Notes: generated by a model from the letters alone, not told the origin. DNA of 64,000 nucleotides from Tretioscincus oriximinensis (GCA_022410635.1 JAJVDF010000435.1:799193-863192), one strand, 5' to 3'; numbered from the stretch's first letter, positions 24,658 to 38,580 are shown. A program made the numbers and translations.

Positions 24658-25378
24658 TTTATTATACTTCTGCCTTCATTCTATGTCAAGTGTTGGTGGA
24701 ATATACAGAAAAAAATTAAAGGTTTCTTTAAAAGTTTCTAGTAAATATACTAAAAGAGCAATTAACATTTAGTTTGTTACATTGAAAGANGTGTAAATAC
24801 TTTAATTGCTTTGTTAGCTTTACCTAAGTCTCTCAAACTATAAAAAAGAAAAAGGTTGTTCATAGTAAAAAAAAAAAAACATTCAAATCAGTTGATACAA
24901 CATTACAGTACAGCCAACTAACATTGTTCAAAATCTTGTCATCGCACCTCAAGTTAAAGGTTCCTTAGACCAGATTATGACAAAACTGGTATCATCTATT
25001 TTCAAGTTGGAAGAGTAAGGTTTTGCGGGACACTGTATTTTGTTGATGGCTTCTGAAGAGAAAGGGATCATGCGACTTGTAAGCCAAACTGCAATCCCAA
25101 CTTTCCCTTATTTTTTTCCCATAGTTAGAACAGCACNATTAAGCACAACTAAAAAAACTGGAAGCTAGGGGAAGCTGCCATTTGTGTGTGTGTGTCTGTT
25201 TCAAAACAATTGCGATACGCTATACTAAAAAAATTCTGAAATATCCACCTGTCCTCGCCACTCTGCCACAAAACTAGCAAAGTCAAAAAATACAAAAGTC
25301 TTCGAACTTGTCACTTTTGCAGAATAAAGCAAAAAAGTCTTTGTGCTCCTTACTACCAGAAGCAAAATATCATTTGAG
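24658..25378 (-). other. LRRN1: Probable LRRN1 3'UTR
   Basis: About 720 bases downstream of the stop, free of recognisable repeats and AT-rich. On the minus strand an ATTAAA lies near 24,799-24,804 and an AATAAA at 24,658-24,663; either could be the polyadenylation signal. A further AATAAA-type match near 24,357 lies inside a foldback repeat and is less likely. The true 3' end cannot be fixed without transcript data. Confidence 0.45.
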
Positions 25379-27702
<2,324 letters not shown>

Positions 27703-28106
27703 CTGGGGAGAAAAAGAAGAAAATTAATCCATGTGCTATAAAGTAAATCTTTTCCATCTTCCATGTATATTTTCAAGACAATTCTAGAACTTTTCTATAT
27801 GCAACCACTCTAATATTAGAGGAAACTGTAAAACTGTTATACATATTACAGTCCAAATGATTGATTTGTTCTCAAATGTACAAACATCAGCTCATAATCT
27901 AATAAAAGGAAACACTCTTTTGGATGTATTTTTACTTGTTTAAGAACTTATACCCCATCTTTTCCTCATAGACCCCATTAAAATAGATTTTAATGGATCA
28001 CTAGTAAACAAAATAAAAAATAATGTGTTAAAANGTATTTAAATTGCAACCCTTCTTTCCACATGTATTTGGGCTGTGTTCAAATACAGTACAAAATTTA
28101 ACTCAA

Positions 28107-28715
28107 AATACATAAGAACCTTAGAGGAGCCATGACAGAGCCCATCTAGGCTGGCATACTTTCTCACACAGTGGTCCACCAATTGCACCTGGGCAGCCTG
28201 AAGAAGCAGCAGAAGTAGAAACAGCAGCAGCAGCAGATGAAGAAGCAGAAGAATCGAGTTTTTATACCCCGCTCTTTTCCAGAGCAGCTTACAGGGTTAA
28301 TTTTTGCCTGCAGGCTTACATCTTTTTTTATCTTCCCCATCAAGTTAATGATGGTACTCATTTATCTAATTGATATGCAAATTACAAATTTGCATCTCTT
28401 TCAAATAGCTGAGTTGGCTAGAGCTGCAGGCTAGTGGAAGGTGCTCACTCCCCATGTCCGACACAAGGCTTCAAAACCCAATCTCCCAGATGGAAGACNA
28501 TCTTCTTAACGACTGAATCATTCATGCCTACACAGAAGGTGGCAAAATCTTCACCTGTCCTCAATGCCCTGCAAATGCTACTTCAGGAATAGTGCCTGTT
28601 TTTCCATCCCAGAGGCAGAATTAAAAGATCTATCCTAGTAGCTGTACATACCCTTGGTGTCCATGAACTTGTCCAATTCTGTCTTAAAGCTATCCATGCT
28701 GCTAGCTACTACTAA
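28107..28715 (-). mobile_element. CR1/L3-like LINE 3' segment split by a SINE
   Basis: Left piece 28,107-28,205 reads ACATAAGAACCTTAGAGGAG through TTGCACCTGGGCAGCCTGAA; right piece 28,536-28,715 resumes with GAAGGTGGCAAAATCTTCAC and runs on through CTTGGTGTCCATGAACTTGT. The uninterrupted order is visible at 36.1-36.4 kb, where those words are adjacent. Confidence 0.8.
28206..28535 (-). mobile_element. tRNA-derived SINE (family A) inserted in a CR1
   Basis: Minus-strand copy of the family at 16.1 kb: complementary B box near 28,466-28,485 (GGCTTCAAAACCCAATCTCC on plus), CTAGTGGAAGGTGCTCACTC, AGCTGAGTTGGCTAGAGCTG, and a 3' end TTTTTATACCCCGCTCTTTT. Its 3' tail is a purine-rich AGC/AAG simple repeat at 28,203-28,252. 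Confidence 0.82.
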
Positions 28716-29747
28716 AGAGCTATTATAGCTATTATGAGTAATCTTACAACATTCTCATTTCATTTCAAATCACCTCCAATGAGCTTTGGAAATGCTTTTT
28801 CAGACTTTTAATGTGCATAGATATTTGGGTGGGAGTTTTATTGTTTTTATGATNATTATGTACGATATTTTTATGATAATTAATTATGATTGTATTTTTA
28901 TTATAAGGCCCTTTGGAAAAAGGGCATTATAAATCAATGTTTTACTTATTCATTATTGGAAGTTGGATGTACATGTGGTAGCTACTATTCCAAATCTTTG
29001 AGTCACTTTTGTGATGCCCTTTTAAAAAACTATTTCAAAGCTGTCTTAATACTTGCTAACACTTTCCTGGCGTTTCCTTCTTTTTTATTTCACTTCTTTT
29101 GATAATTCTGTCCCTTGCATGTAAAAGTAGGTAACATCTANTGAATAAGGCTATTATTTGCCCTGGGACCAGATGTTATAAATCTTAGAAATTCAGCAGT
29201 TGGAACTTAACTAGCTATCAATTAAGTCAAGAAGTAGGAAGGTATAACCTTTCTGCCTCTGCCTGGATTAAACTCCAACCACTTTGAATTCATAAGGCTT
29301 AGGACAGAATAGCTTTTAGTGTAGGCTGGCTCATTGAGGAGAATGAACGAGGGGCAAAGTTCTAATTGAAAATTAGACTTCTAACTGGAGGTCTCTCCTT
29401 TAAATTCTACTGCTCTTATGATCTAAATGTGGTTAAGAATTGACATAAGGAGATGNACTCTGATCTCATGAGAGCTACCCATTTCCCATCACAGGCTAGG
29501 CAATAGCAAGCTTCATATTAGAAAATGGATAGATCCCTTAATGGAAAAAGTATTTGCACATTTAACAGACAATTTAGTTCCTCAGCATAAGCAACACCAT
29601 TTTGTAGGTTCATTGTTTATTTTTCTCTATTAACATGATCTAAGCAAGTCCCTGGAGTTCCATATATAGTTGTTTCATATTGAATATGAAAGCTTTTTGT
29701 GTCAATGATTCATATGGGAAGCATCTGTATATACTGCCCAAAATATG
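28716..29747. other. Unannotated intronic DNA
   Basis: No recognised repeat; AT-rich, with no exon-like frame. Confidence 0.5.
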
Positions 29748-29755
29748 ACATCCAG

Positions 29756-30070
29756 TAGGGTTGCCATACGTCCCGGGAAGGCGGGACAATCCCAGTTTGG
29801 GGGACTAAAATATAGTCCCCTCTGGGTTTTAAGGTAAAATCCTGGATTTTTACATTCCCCGATGCTGCATCGGGGAATATAAAAATGCAGGATTTTAAAG
29901 AAAAAGGAGCCGTCAGAGCTTTCCNGGGTCCTGGAAGGAACCTCGGAGCGTGCCGTAGCTGCTCCAAAAACGCCTGCATTAGAGCATTAGAGCAGCNANA
30001 CACACACGCATGCACGCANCCCCACCCCACCCCCGTCCCGGTTTGGGGCTGCCAAAATATGGCAACCCTA
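29756..30070. mobile_element. hAT-like non-autonomous DNA transposon, 315 bases
   Basis: Terminal inverted repeats TAGGGTTGCCATA / TATGGCAACCCTA. Flanks ACATCCAG (29,748-29,755) and ACTTCCAG (30,071-30,078) form an 8-base target duplication with one mismatch, the hAT hallmark. Inside is a GC-rich segment with CCCCGATGCTGCATCGGGG, a perfect small palindrome, and CACACGCATGCACGC. An open frame spanning it on the minus strand is incidental. No transposase. Confidence 0.8.
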
Positions 30071-30424
30071 ACTTCCAGTAATCCTACATTAAGGTAAGAA
30101 TTCCTTTTCTCATATCGCATCCATTCATTTATAATACTCGATTCTATCAATTGACAACCTTTTGTGACAAATCCAAAACAGAGTATGTAATTTATTTTCA
30201 ATGATATTGTTTTCAATTATATGCTCTGAACTCCTGTTAATATTGGTTGTTGAACGTTACTAAGTTTATTCAGAATACTCCAACCCCTCCCCCNAAAAAA
30301 TAATAATAAAAAAATAAAATTGTGTTGAGTGGCAAAGTCCAATGTATTTTAGGAACTGTATAATTCAGCATTCAGAATATCCATTTTAGATGAGATGTCC
30401 TCCTGTTTGAGAATTCTAGAATAA

Positions 30425-30505
30425 ATTGTTTTGTGGAATAGGACTTTGGACTAGATGAGTTGTGTCCTGATCCAGCAAGGTTTCTCTTACGGTATGTTTT
30501 TAAGT
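30425..30505 (+). mobile_element. CR1/L3-like 3' tail scrap
   Basis: GGACTTTGGACTAGATGAG, then CCTGATCCAGCAAGGTTTCT and CTTACGGTATG: the last 80 bases of the tail. Confidence 0.6.
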
Positions 30506-31774
30506 TCACAAAGTAAATTGCAAAGATGGTAAAAAGTGCAGAAAAAGCAGCTACAATGATTCAAGAGGCTAGTAGATTACTGAAAGAAAGCTTGCACTAC
30601 AAGAAACATAGCCAGTTCAGTCAAAGAATGAGGAGAATTTTAGNTTAATAACACATTAAGGCCACTGCACTGATAGAAAGTTGAATATTCTATTAGAACT
30701 TACTGATAGTCAGTCTACTGTATTGAATGCAGCTCATTTAAAAGTGATCAATTTCTCATTTGAACAGAATTGCTCTTAAAGATCTGGAAATAAACCTAAA
30801 CATGTCAGAAGGGGAAAAACAAAGAAGACAACTTGATCCCTATATTCATTTCTGGCTTCAGAAATAATGGAAAGAGTACAAAGGAAGAGCTTCTTTAGTT
30901 CTCAGACAAGAAAGTAGAAGCCTTCATAGAAGATATCGACTTAATATTCGGGAGAAACAGAATTGCAGCCAACATGCAGGAAACTACCGTTTAAAGCAAG
31001 TCTTCATTTCACTGGAAAAATCAGGTCCTGAACATTCTTTGTTTTCTACCAAAAGATACTCAAGTTACAATTCAATACGAAAATCAAGCTTGTGAATCTT
31101 ATTTCCTGAAGAGTGCCACCCATTTTATTTCCTGAAGAACCCCCCCCAATCTGAAAAAAGTACCTTTAAAGATGTTATTCTATGATGCTCACCTACTTCC
31201 ATAAAACATTATGATGATCGTTAACTTAATGTTTTTAAAGGGGCATTATCAATTCTTGAAGAGAAACTGATGAAAAATTGCTGTCAACAATGACTCTATA
31301 GTTCCCCGGCATTATGTTGTCTATTCCTCAGAGTACCTGTTGCTGGGCAACAATAAGAGAAAGATAATGTTACAGATCTTGTTTCCAGACTTCCCAAGAG
31401 AGATTTGATTGGTTGGTGTGAGAAATGAGATTCAGTGTGTGATAGATTTTGGGTTTTCTCTCACAGCAACCATCAAAGGGCAAAGTCTCTATATTAATGT
31501 TTTTTATTAAACGAAGTTTTTCACATGACAATCAAAGTACTTTGAATTTTTCACTGGGTGATAGCATGCTGCAATCACTGTGATCACAAAAAGAGATCAG
31601 GGGTAGTGGCATGTGATCTTCATATTCTCATTTCCTTTTTAATTCACATTTATTCATTTAAGCTGTCCACTAGAAGGGAAAGGGTAGACTAGTTCGTGCA
31701 ACTAATCCCCCTTTAAACCATCTGTAAATCATTTGAAAGATAATGTGTATAAACGGAAACCTGCCATCCACATA
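30506..31774. other. Unannotated intronic DNA
   Basis: Nothing recognised apart from a short C run near 31,141. Confidence 0.5.
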
Positions 31775-31879
31775 CTACTCTATACTGGCACATGGTGTCC
31801 TGAGATGTTACCCAGAATAAGGCTCCATGTGGACAGGACCTAAGAGTAGTTACTGCAAATCAGTATATATATATATATA
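31775..31879. repeat. Scrap of the AATAAGGCTCC inverted-repeat family, then a short TA run
   Basis: CATACTACTCTATACTGGCA, then CCCAGAATAAGGCTCCATGT and GGACAGGACC match the right half seen at 19.3 and 52.07 kb. A (TA)n run of about 14 bases follows at 31,866-31,879. Confidence 0.55.
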
Positions 31880-32144
31880 GAAAATAATAGAGCTTGTCTC
31901 GTACCAAGCTTAAACTAAAAGAATCAGTTTGTTGAAAAAGACGACACTGAAATGTAATCCAGGTAAAATTGCAATTCTTTCAACAGACAACATAATTACT
32001 AATGGTTCCCTCTGGAAACTTGGGTTTTCAGCTTGAAGAGACCTTTCATATGTTTGAGCATCTTTGGCAGGTAGTCTGCTTAGATAGTGGCAGTCTTTCT
32101 TCAGCAATCTATGTACAGTAAACCTCTTGTTTGGATTCTACCTT

Positions 32145-32260
32145 GTATGGGAGTCCAGCAAAGGAGCAGCACTTTGAGACTAACTTGAGAAAAGTGGGTG
32201 GCATAAGCTTTCGTACGCACGTCTACTTCTTCAGATGCTGAGGGAGTAATGTCAGGGTCA
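32145..32260. repeat. Foldback-family left half (GTCCAGCAAAGG...AAGCTTTCGTA)
   Basis: Shares with 11.37-11.45 kb the words GTCCAGCAAAGG, CACTTTGAGACTAAC and GGCATAAGCTTTCGTA; followed by CTACTTCTTCAGATGC. Lies just left of the long hairpin. Confidence 0.65.
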
Positions 32261-32308
32261 GGTATTTATAGAAAACTGTATGGGAGATGACAAAGCATAT
32301 GCAAAGGT

Positions 32309-32540
32309 GATAAGGTGATGAACTGCAGGTTAGAAAAACAGGTAAATAGCAGAAACTAATCCTCTCATGTGAAAAAGTCCCGGGGGCAACAAGAGGCAAT
32401 GTCTGATACTAAAGCAAGTAAATTCTTAGCAAGTATTCACTATCAGACATTGCCTCTTGTTGCCCCAGGGACTTTTTCACATGAGGCGATTAGTTTCTGC
32501 TATTTACCTGTTTTTCTAACCTACAGTTCATCACTTTATC
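32309..32540. repeat. Long inverted repeat: about 100-base arms, 32-base loop
   Basis: Left arm 32,309-32,409 and right arm 32,442-32,540 are complementary with about five mismatches in 100. The loop is AT-rich. If transcribed as part of the LRRN1 intron it would form a stable hairpin. Arms match no other part of the window that I can see. Flanking sequence does not extend the pairing, and no clear target duplication is visible. Confidence 0.92.
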
Positions 32541-33604
32541 TCTCTTCTACATTCATTATATTTGTATTTGCTTTGTGTGTCAATATCCAAACATATTGGN
32601 ATTAAGTAAAATCTAAAAGCAACTTTTTCTATAGATATTCTCTCCATGCCATATCTCAGAAGCACTTCAGGAGATTTATAGTATGATTGTTACATTTACA
32701 AATCTGAAAAATTCTCATGAATGGTCTATTTAAGTATCACAGTGACCTGCAACTGTTTTTTTTAAAAATAAAAGTCTTTGGTCAGAAAGTCAATGGTTTA
32801 ATTTGAAGTGATTTGGGGAAGCTGTTTGGATGACAAAAATGAACTTTTCTCAACTCTCCCAAACTGTTTAGCTTCATGGCAGCACCACTGGGAAATATAA
32901 AACTTTACTGCCACAGAGGTTAGCAGATTGGCAAACAGCCTTCAGTATCAAAGGGATACACTCAATTAAGCAAGCCAGCTTGTCCTGAGGACCTATACTA
33001 TTCCTCATATCTTTGGAAAACCTAGTTGACAAGTGTCTAGTATATGGTGCTATGCCAGCCTAAGTAAAAAAACCACACACTAGAAATTGCTTATAATATA
33101 AATACTATTGTTTCCTTTATTCTCATACTCTAAAAACTCTCACACTCCTTCAGTAATATCATAGGATATCATTTTCTTAAGAAACAAGTTGGGAGACGGA
33201 AACCATATTTTCAAAAAGTGATGCAGCATATATAATAATACTAATCCCCTTAAAAACAAATTGTCCACATTTTCTGTAAAGCATAAAGGTTTACAGTCCC
33301 AAAGTTTTTGAAGGCACTCACCCCGACTGTCTCTCTGCTTCTCTAGCTTCTGATTCCACCTCCCACCAATAAGAAAGTGGCAAAAGCAGCAAGGGGAAGC
33401 CAGCGATAGTGCAGTTTGCTGCTCTGGCAGATGTGGTGGTTACTACGAGGAGATAGGAAAGTGGCACAGAGGAAGGAATGGGGGTCAAGAAAGTTGGTGG
33501 AATAAATTGTCTCATGACCCACCCAGCTCATTACATGATTCCCCAGGAAGCTGCAATCCTAAGTGGATACTTATGGCAAGAGATCCTGGCCTGGTTGTAC
33601 TCTC

Positions 33605-33770
33605 AAAGAGTTCTGGTAGCACTTTAGAGATTGACAAGAAAAAAGTAGGCGGTGTGAGCTTGTGATAGATGGCAAGGAATAAAAGAAAAAGTTGACTACT
33701 GTACGAAAGCTCATGACATCTACCTTTTTTTCTTGTTAGTCTCTAAAGTGCTACAAGACCCCCTTCTTTG
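33605..33770. repeat. Foldback element, GTAGCACTTTAGAGA arms
   Basis: Arm 33,616-33,649 pairs with 33,720-33,754 (GTAGCACTTTAGAGATTGAC against GTTAGTCTCTAAAGTGCTAC), with a 70-base spacer that includes the family word GTACGAAAGCTCATG. Confidence 0.8.
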
Positions 33771-34639
33771 AAATCTGGCCTAATCATAGTTCTTCCATCT
33801 TTTAAACAATGTTTCTGCAAAGAAGTGATTGGTTAATCTAGAAATATTGATTCATGGCAGTAAACAAGGGAGATGACTAATTTGCATGTACATAGAGGAC
33901 ACCTACTTCTCTATGTAAACGTGTGTGAGGTAAAGAAAAATCATTACAGAGGAATACATCATCAAAATTCACCTCATATGAAAAGTACAATTGGAAGAAG
34001 TTCTTCTAGAAGAAAAAGGAAACACCTGCTTATAGCCTTTACAGGCCCAGGCCTTGCTCTTTTGCTTGGTGATGTCCTCTGCGTGCAGCTCCTAGATAAT
34101 GTAAGACTTGAAGCCTAGCGATAGTCAGTGAAAAAAATGGTGAGTTGGTTAGAAGGTGAGATGGGGTTGCTCCTCAACCTTAGACCACGAGAAGTTAAAA
34201 TAAGCTATGCAACACCTAGCAATCTCACAAGCTTGACAGAATTGACACAGCAGCTCAGACTTAGACCCACTGTTGCCCCTGTGACACTTGTTCAAAAGCC
34301 AAATTCAAGGTGTCTCTAATAAATACCATCAACACCACAATTGAAAAGTGTTTTCCAGGCTTGGGTGACTATGACCAAGGTACTAAGTCCCTCATTTCCC
34401 AAGTGAAGTCCTTCACTTCCCAAATCCCAACTTCTTTTAATTAGGATCCCTGGGGGGTATGAAGGAAATGAAGAGTAACATCTGCAGATGTATTTGTAAT
34501 CTCCATAGTGCTTCTTTCTCTCCCTTATTTTTCCATTTCATTCTGCCAGATGATAACTCCAGTCCTCTCCACAAACAAATTTGTGCAGACAAGTGGTAGA
34601 ATTCAGAAGAAGCCATGTTACTCTGGATCCATAATCTAA

Positions 34640-34785
34640 AGTTACATCCCCACATCACCTAGTTATCCCACTATAACTAAATATTCCACAATAAAGCATG
34701 GATATTCTGAAATAAATCCGCCCCCACAGTGCTTTATTGTGGAATATCCAGTTATAGTGGAATAAATGATTTGGAGATACATCCT
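34640..34785. repeat. Palindromic MITE, TTATTGTGGAATAT arms
   Basis: Arms 34,663-34,698 and 34,730-34,765 are 36-base inverted partners with three mismatches; the outer flanks also pair weakly (ACATCCCCACATCA with TTGGAGATACATCC). Related copies lie at 37.4, 46.5 and 55.8 kb. Confidence 0.8.
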
Positions 34786-34850
34786 AAATAATCTTGTAGC
34801 ACTTTAGACACTGATAAGAAAAATGTAGACAGCTCTTCTTATGCCTAGTG
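34786..34850. repeat. Foldback-family half element
   Basis: ATCTTGTAGCACTTTAGACA, then CTGATAAGAAAAATGTAGAC: left arm of the 33.6 kb family, directly next to the palindromic MITE. Confidence 0.6.
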
Positions 34851-36064
34851 TCCTTTTTTTAGGTTTTTTAAAGTTTTGAACGCATATAATCATGGACTAA
34901 TAGGACAGGCTGAACTTTCCCTTACAGAAACCATGTTGGTCGTCTTTGAACAAGGCTTCGGCCTTCTTCACCCACCCTCACAATGTGTTCAATAATAAAA
35001 ATGGGGAATAGAAAAAACTGCATATGCAATAAAGGCCATTAACAAGTTTCTTTGGGAAACATGAGTAGAATGGAAAGAAGAGGGAACGAAAAAGAACCTG
35101 ACACAAAGCAGAAATATTTGCCACTAAGCTGAACTGTCTGTGATGATGATGGCTGGCAAGTGTTCACTAAAATAAACCACGTAACTCGAAAATGCATGTT
35201 TTATTTAGACTCCAATGCTTCTTACCAATATCATGCTGTGAAAGTATGTTTGTTTCATTGGATACTCTTTTCAAAAGAAATGTTTGTCTGGTAGATGGAA
35301 CAACACAGGGTTGCAGGGAAATGATAAATTCAAAGTTTGCCAGATAGTGGGAATGTGATGTCTGTTACAATTTGAACACGTGAACTAGGAAATGGAGTTG
35401 GACAGAAATTTTGTGTCTATGTTTTATTATTCTGTGAAATGCACCTTGAAGATGAAGAACGTATTGAGAGAAAGATTTTGCTTACAGCAAAGAAAACAAA
35501 TGCAAGCTTACTTGAGCTAATTCAATAGTTGAGAGGTATAATACAATTAAATCATGCACGCATAAAAACAAAAGAGCTGACGTAAAGAAGAATATTTAAC
35601 CACATTGTAAAAATTCTTGCACCACAGCAAAATTCAGGAGGCCATCCCTTAATAGTGTTGCATTAAGGGTACAGCAAAAATAGTGAAACAGAGGAGGCAG
35701 TGAAGCTTCAGATTAATGTGGCCCCCTNGTGGTACATGCATGTCTTCCAAGTTGTTTGAAAACCGACATATAGTTCCTACAATGAAAAGGACTCGGTAGG
35801 TGGTAATCAAAAGTCCAGAACTAGAAGAGAGTTTCATAGAAAAGAAAAGAATTATGCAGAAACAAATAATACTATTTCCATGCCAGGGAAGAGGAACTAT
35901 AGCCCTTAACAAAAATGATAGAATAGAGAGGAAGAAACAAATCCTTTGCAACATCAGGCATTTTAAAGGGATGCTAAATCACCGATTATTGTTTGAAGTG
36001 ACGTAATCAATATTGTTACCACCTTTGAAACAGTCCGGTTACAAAAGGAGCAGGCCAACCCCAA
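34851..36064. other. Unannotated intronic DNA
   Basis: AT-rich, no element recognised. Confidence 0.5.
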
Positions 36065-36440
36065 GTACATAAGAGAGGTCTTGCTGAATGGGGCCATGGC
36101 CCATCTAGTCCAACACTTTCACACACCAATTGCACCTGGGCAGTCTGAAACCAAAGAAGGCAAAATCTTCACCGATTCATAACCCCCTTCATATGATATT
36201 TCAGAAATCCTATCTGCTGCTCCACCCCAGAGGCAGTATCAAGAGATTTATCCTAGTAGATGTTTATACCCTTGGTGTCCTTTAACTTGTCTAATCCTAT
36301 CTTAAAGCTATTCAGTCTGCTAGCTACAACCACCCTCTTCTGGAAGTAAATTCCATAGGCCGATGACTCTCTGGGTGAAAAAATATTTTCCTTTGTTTGT
36401 CCTCACTCTTCTACCCATCAATTTCAAGGAAAGCTCCCGG
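36065..36440 (-). mobile_element. CR1/L3-like LINE 3' segment
   Basis: ACATAAGAGAGGTCTTGCTG through CATCTAGTCCAACACTTTCA, CCAATTGCACCTGGGCAGTC, CCTTGGTGTCC and CATCAATTTCAAGGAAAGCT; continuous 3'UTR order of the family. Useful as the uninterrupted reference for the split copy at 28 kb. Confidence 0.85.
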
Positions 36441-37413
36441 TTTTGTACGAAAGCCTAATGTTGTACAATAGATAAAATATGGTGGGCTTCTAAAGGGAAG
36501 CTGTTCCAGAGAATGCTCCCAGACCAATTGCCAGTGGGTCTCACTTCCCATGCCAATCTAAATGATCAGAAAAGTATCAAATATGCTGCACAGTCAATAC
36601 AAGGAATTTGTGAACTAATTTTTGGAAGGATATTGAGAACATACCTGTTGAAGAAGCAGTAAATGGAGAAAAGCAGAAGAACAGATTAATTCCAGCCTCA
36701 ATCTCACTATCTCTCCCCCTTCCCTTCTTCCATTTCTCCTCCTTGCCATTCTCCCTCTCCCCTTTTTATTTTCTCTCCCCTGNCTCACTTAGTCAGAGTG
36801 CTTTCATCTGAGGGCTGTTTGGCTTCTTCCTTGTCCCTGCTTGATTGGGGTGGGTGGCAGACACAAAGGCTCTGAGAGCCAGCAGCCTAGAAAGGCTTCT
36901 CTCTGGGCTTTCAATTTTCACAACTCTCCTGCCAGAAAGAGCGCTGAGACAGCTATCTATCTAGAGAGGCTCCTCTCTGGGATTCCGGAGAGGAGCCAAG
37001 GCACTGCTGAGACAAGGAACAGAGAGAAATACTTGTTCTTTCTCTGGTGTTTGAGATGGAGAGATTACAGTGTAGCTTTGTCACACACAAGCCTCCAAGG
37101 TGAATCACCATGGGGAGCAGAAAGAACTGCCGAGACTTCAGTCTCTGTTCCAAGGTACCAACAGAAAGTGGTGAGACTTTGGGGCCCTTGAATCTCCTTG
37201 GGTGCTCAGCGTCTCGGCATCCAGTTGATTGAATTTACAGTTATTAAATTTGAACACTGAACTGTCCAAAAGCAAACAAGCCAAAGGCAATATATATTTC
37301 AAAGTAGGACTAGTTATCACAGAGTAAACACAGAAGTACAATAAAACAGGCTTCGTTCTGTTGTATAACATACAAATCACTGAAGCTGTGACTGTTTGTA
37401 GAGAAAAAAAACC
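36441..37413. other. Unannotated DNA with a pyrimidine-rich tract
   Basis: 36,700-36,781 is nearly all C and T. The rest is less AT-rich than its surroundings, but no gene or repeat is recognised; an open frame of 116 codons at 36,841-37,191 resembles nothing known. Confidence 0.45.
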
Positions 37414-37553
37414 TAAGGCTGCATCCAGATATAACTTATTTATTTCACTGTACTTCTGCAGGATGGTACTCTCTGGATTGCTTCAGATTATTCATGCTTT
37501 ACTTTAGAATATTCAACTACTGCAAATAAATGAAGTCTGGATAAAGATTTAGA
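37414..37553. repeat. Palindromic MITE copy (GCTGCATCCAGA family)
   Basis: Left end GGCTGCATCCAGATATAACT with TTATTTATTT; right end AAATAAATGAAGTCTGGATA: inverted partners. Interior TTCATGCTTTACTTTAGAAT resembles the central part at 34.69 and 46.6 kb. Confidence 0.6.
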
Positions 37554-38312
37554 GTTGGCTCCATGTTGGGATCATTCACAGAAAGCTTATTTTCTTCCAC
37601 AGAATTCTATNTAAAAAGATTACTTAAAGATGGAACAGGGCCTCATATTATTTTCCTTAAGCTTCTGAGGTGCTTTTTCTGCTATGTGTGATCATATCCT
37701 CAGTGTAGCAGCTGCAAGGAAATTAAATACAAAACACCTTGATGTAAGAACAGCTTCTTACACAGGCAGTTGAAAGTGAAGTTACACAAGCAATCATCAC
37801 CAGGATTCCTAATACTTGGGTAGAAAAAACTTGTCTGTAAAACTGCTAAAGTCAATTTATAGATTAAAGCAAGCAGTGAAAGTGTGGGCAGACAAATTAG
37901 CTCTAATTCTATAGGCTTTAAGGAAAGTGAAGTTGACCCATGCCTACATTCAGAAGATGTACTGAATTAAATAGATGACTTATGTTATTAAAGTCAACAG
38001 GATAAAGGTTGAAATGAAACTTAGAAGTATACACTATGACCTTGGAATTAAAATTCAGAAGGATGTAGACAGAAAATAGTTACTGAATGAAAAGTAAAAG
38101 ATAAAGGAAATCACAGGACTAACAAGGAAAGTAACTGTAGTTCTTTCTCCACTGGCTGTTGTTCTGTGGTGTGACCCTAAGACTTCCTAGAGTTTGCACT
38201 TTCATGCAGGTGCCAAGTCTCTACCTAAGATATAGTACTGAATAAAGCTCAGTGCCAAAAGAGCCAGATACCAAAGTGGAAAAAGAATTAAAATAAATTG
38301 CTAAATAACTGA
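37554..38312. other. Unannotated intronic DNA
   Basis: No repeat or exon recognised. Confidence 0.5.
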
Positions 38313-38580
38313 TATTTATATATTGCTTTATCTCAAATTAAATTGTGAAGCAGTTTACAACAAATATAAACAAGAACAAGAAAATAAGAGGCGCCCTGCT
38401 GAATCAAACCACAGCCCATGTACTCCAGCATTTTGCCTCATATAGTGGCCCACCAATTGCAGGGCTGTGACCAGTCTGAGGGAGGAGAAGGCAAAATCTG
38501 TACCTGCACGCACCTCCCTGCAAATGGCATTTCAGGAATACTGCCTGTTGCTCCATCCCAGAGGCAGTAGTAAACTCATA
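38313..38580 (-). mobile_element. L2-like tail scrap followed by CR1/L3-like 3' end
   Basis: 38,313-38,365 reads ATATTTATATATTGCTTTAT and GAAGCAGTTTACAACA, a LINE-tail-like module. 38,370-38,580 is the CR1/L3 tail: CCTGCTGAATCAAACCACAG, CTCCAGCATTTTGCC, GGCATTTCAGGAATACTGCC and CTGTTGCTCCATCCCAGAGG. Confidence 0.7.

Noticed and set aside
29710..30216. Minus-strand open frame of 168 codons
   Set aside because: It spans the hAT-like MITE and its flanks and contains N bases; not a transposase and not conserved text.
33318..33531. Two overlapping minus-strand open frames in a less AT-rich block
   Set aside because: No recognisable protein and no clear splice sites; probably an unidentified old repeat.
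36841..37191. Open frame of 116 codons on the plus strand
   Set aside because: No domain or homology I recognise, no splice context, and it is not followed by any exon-like structure.
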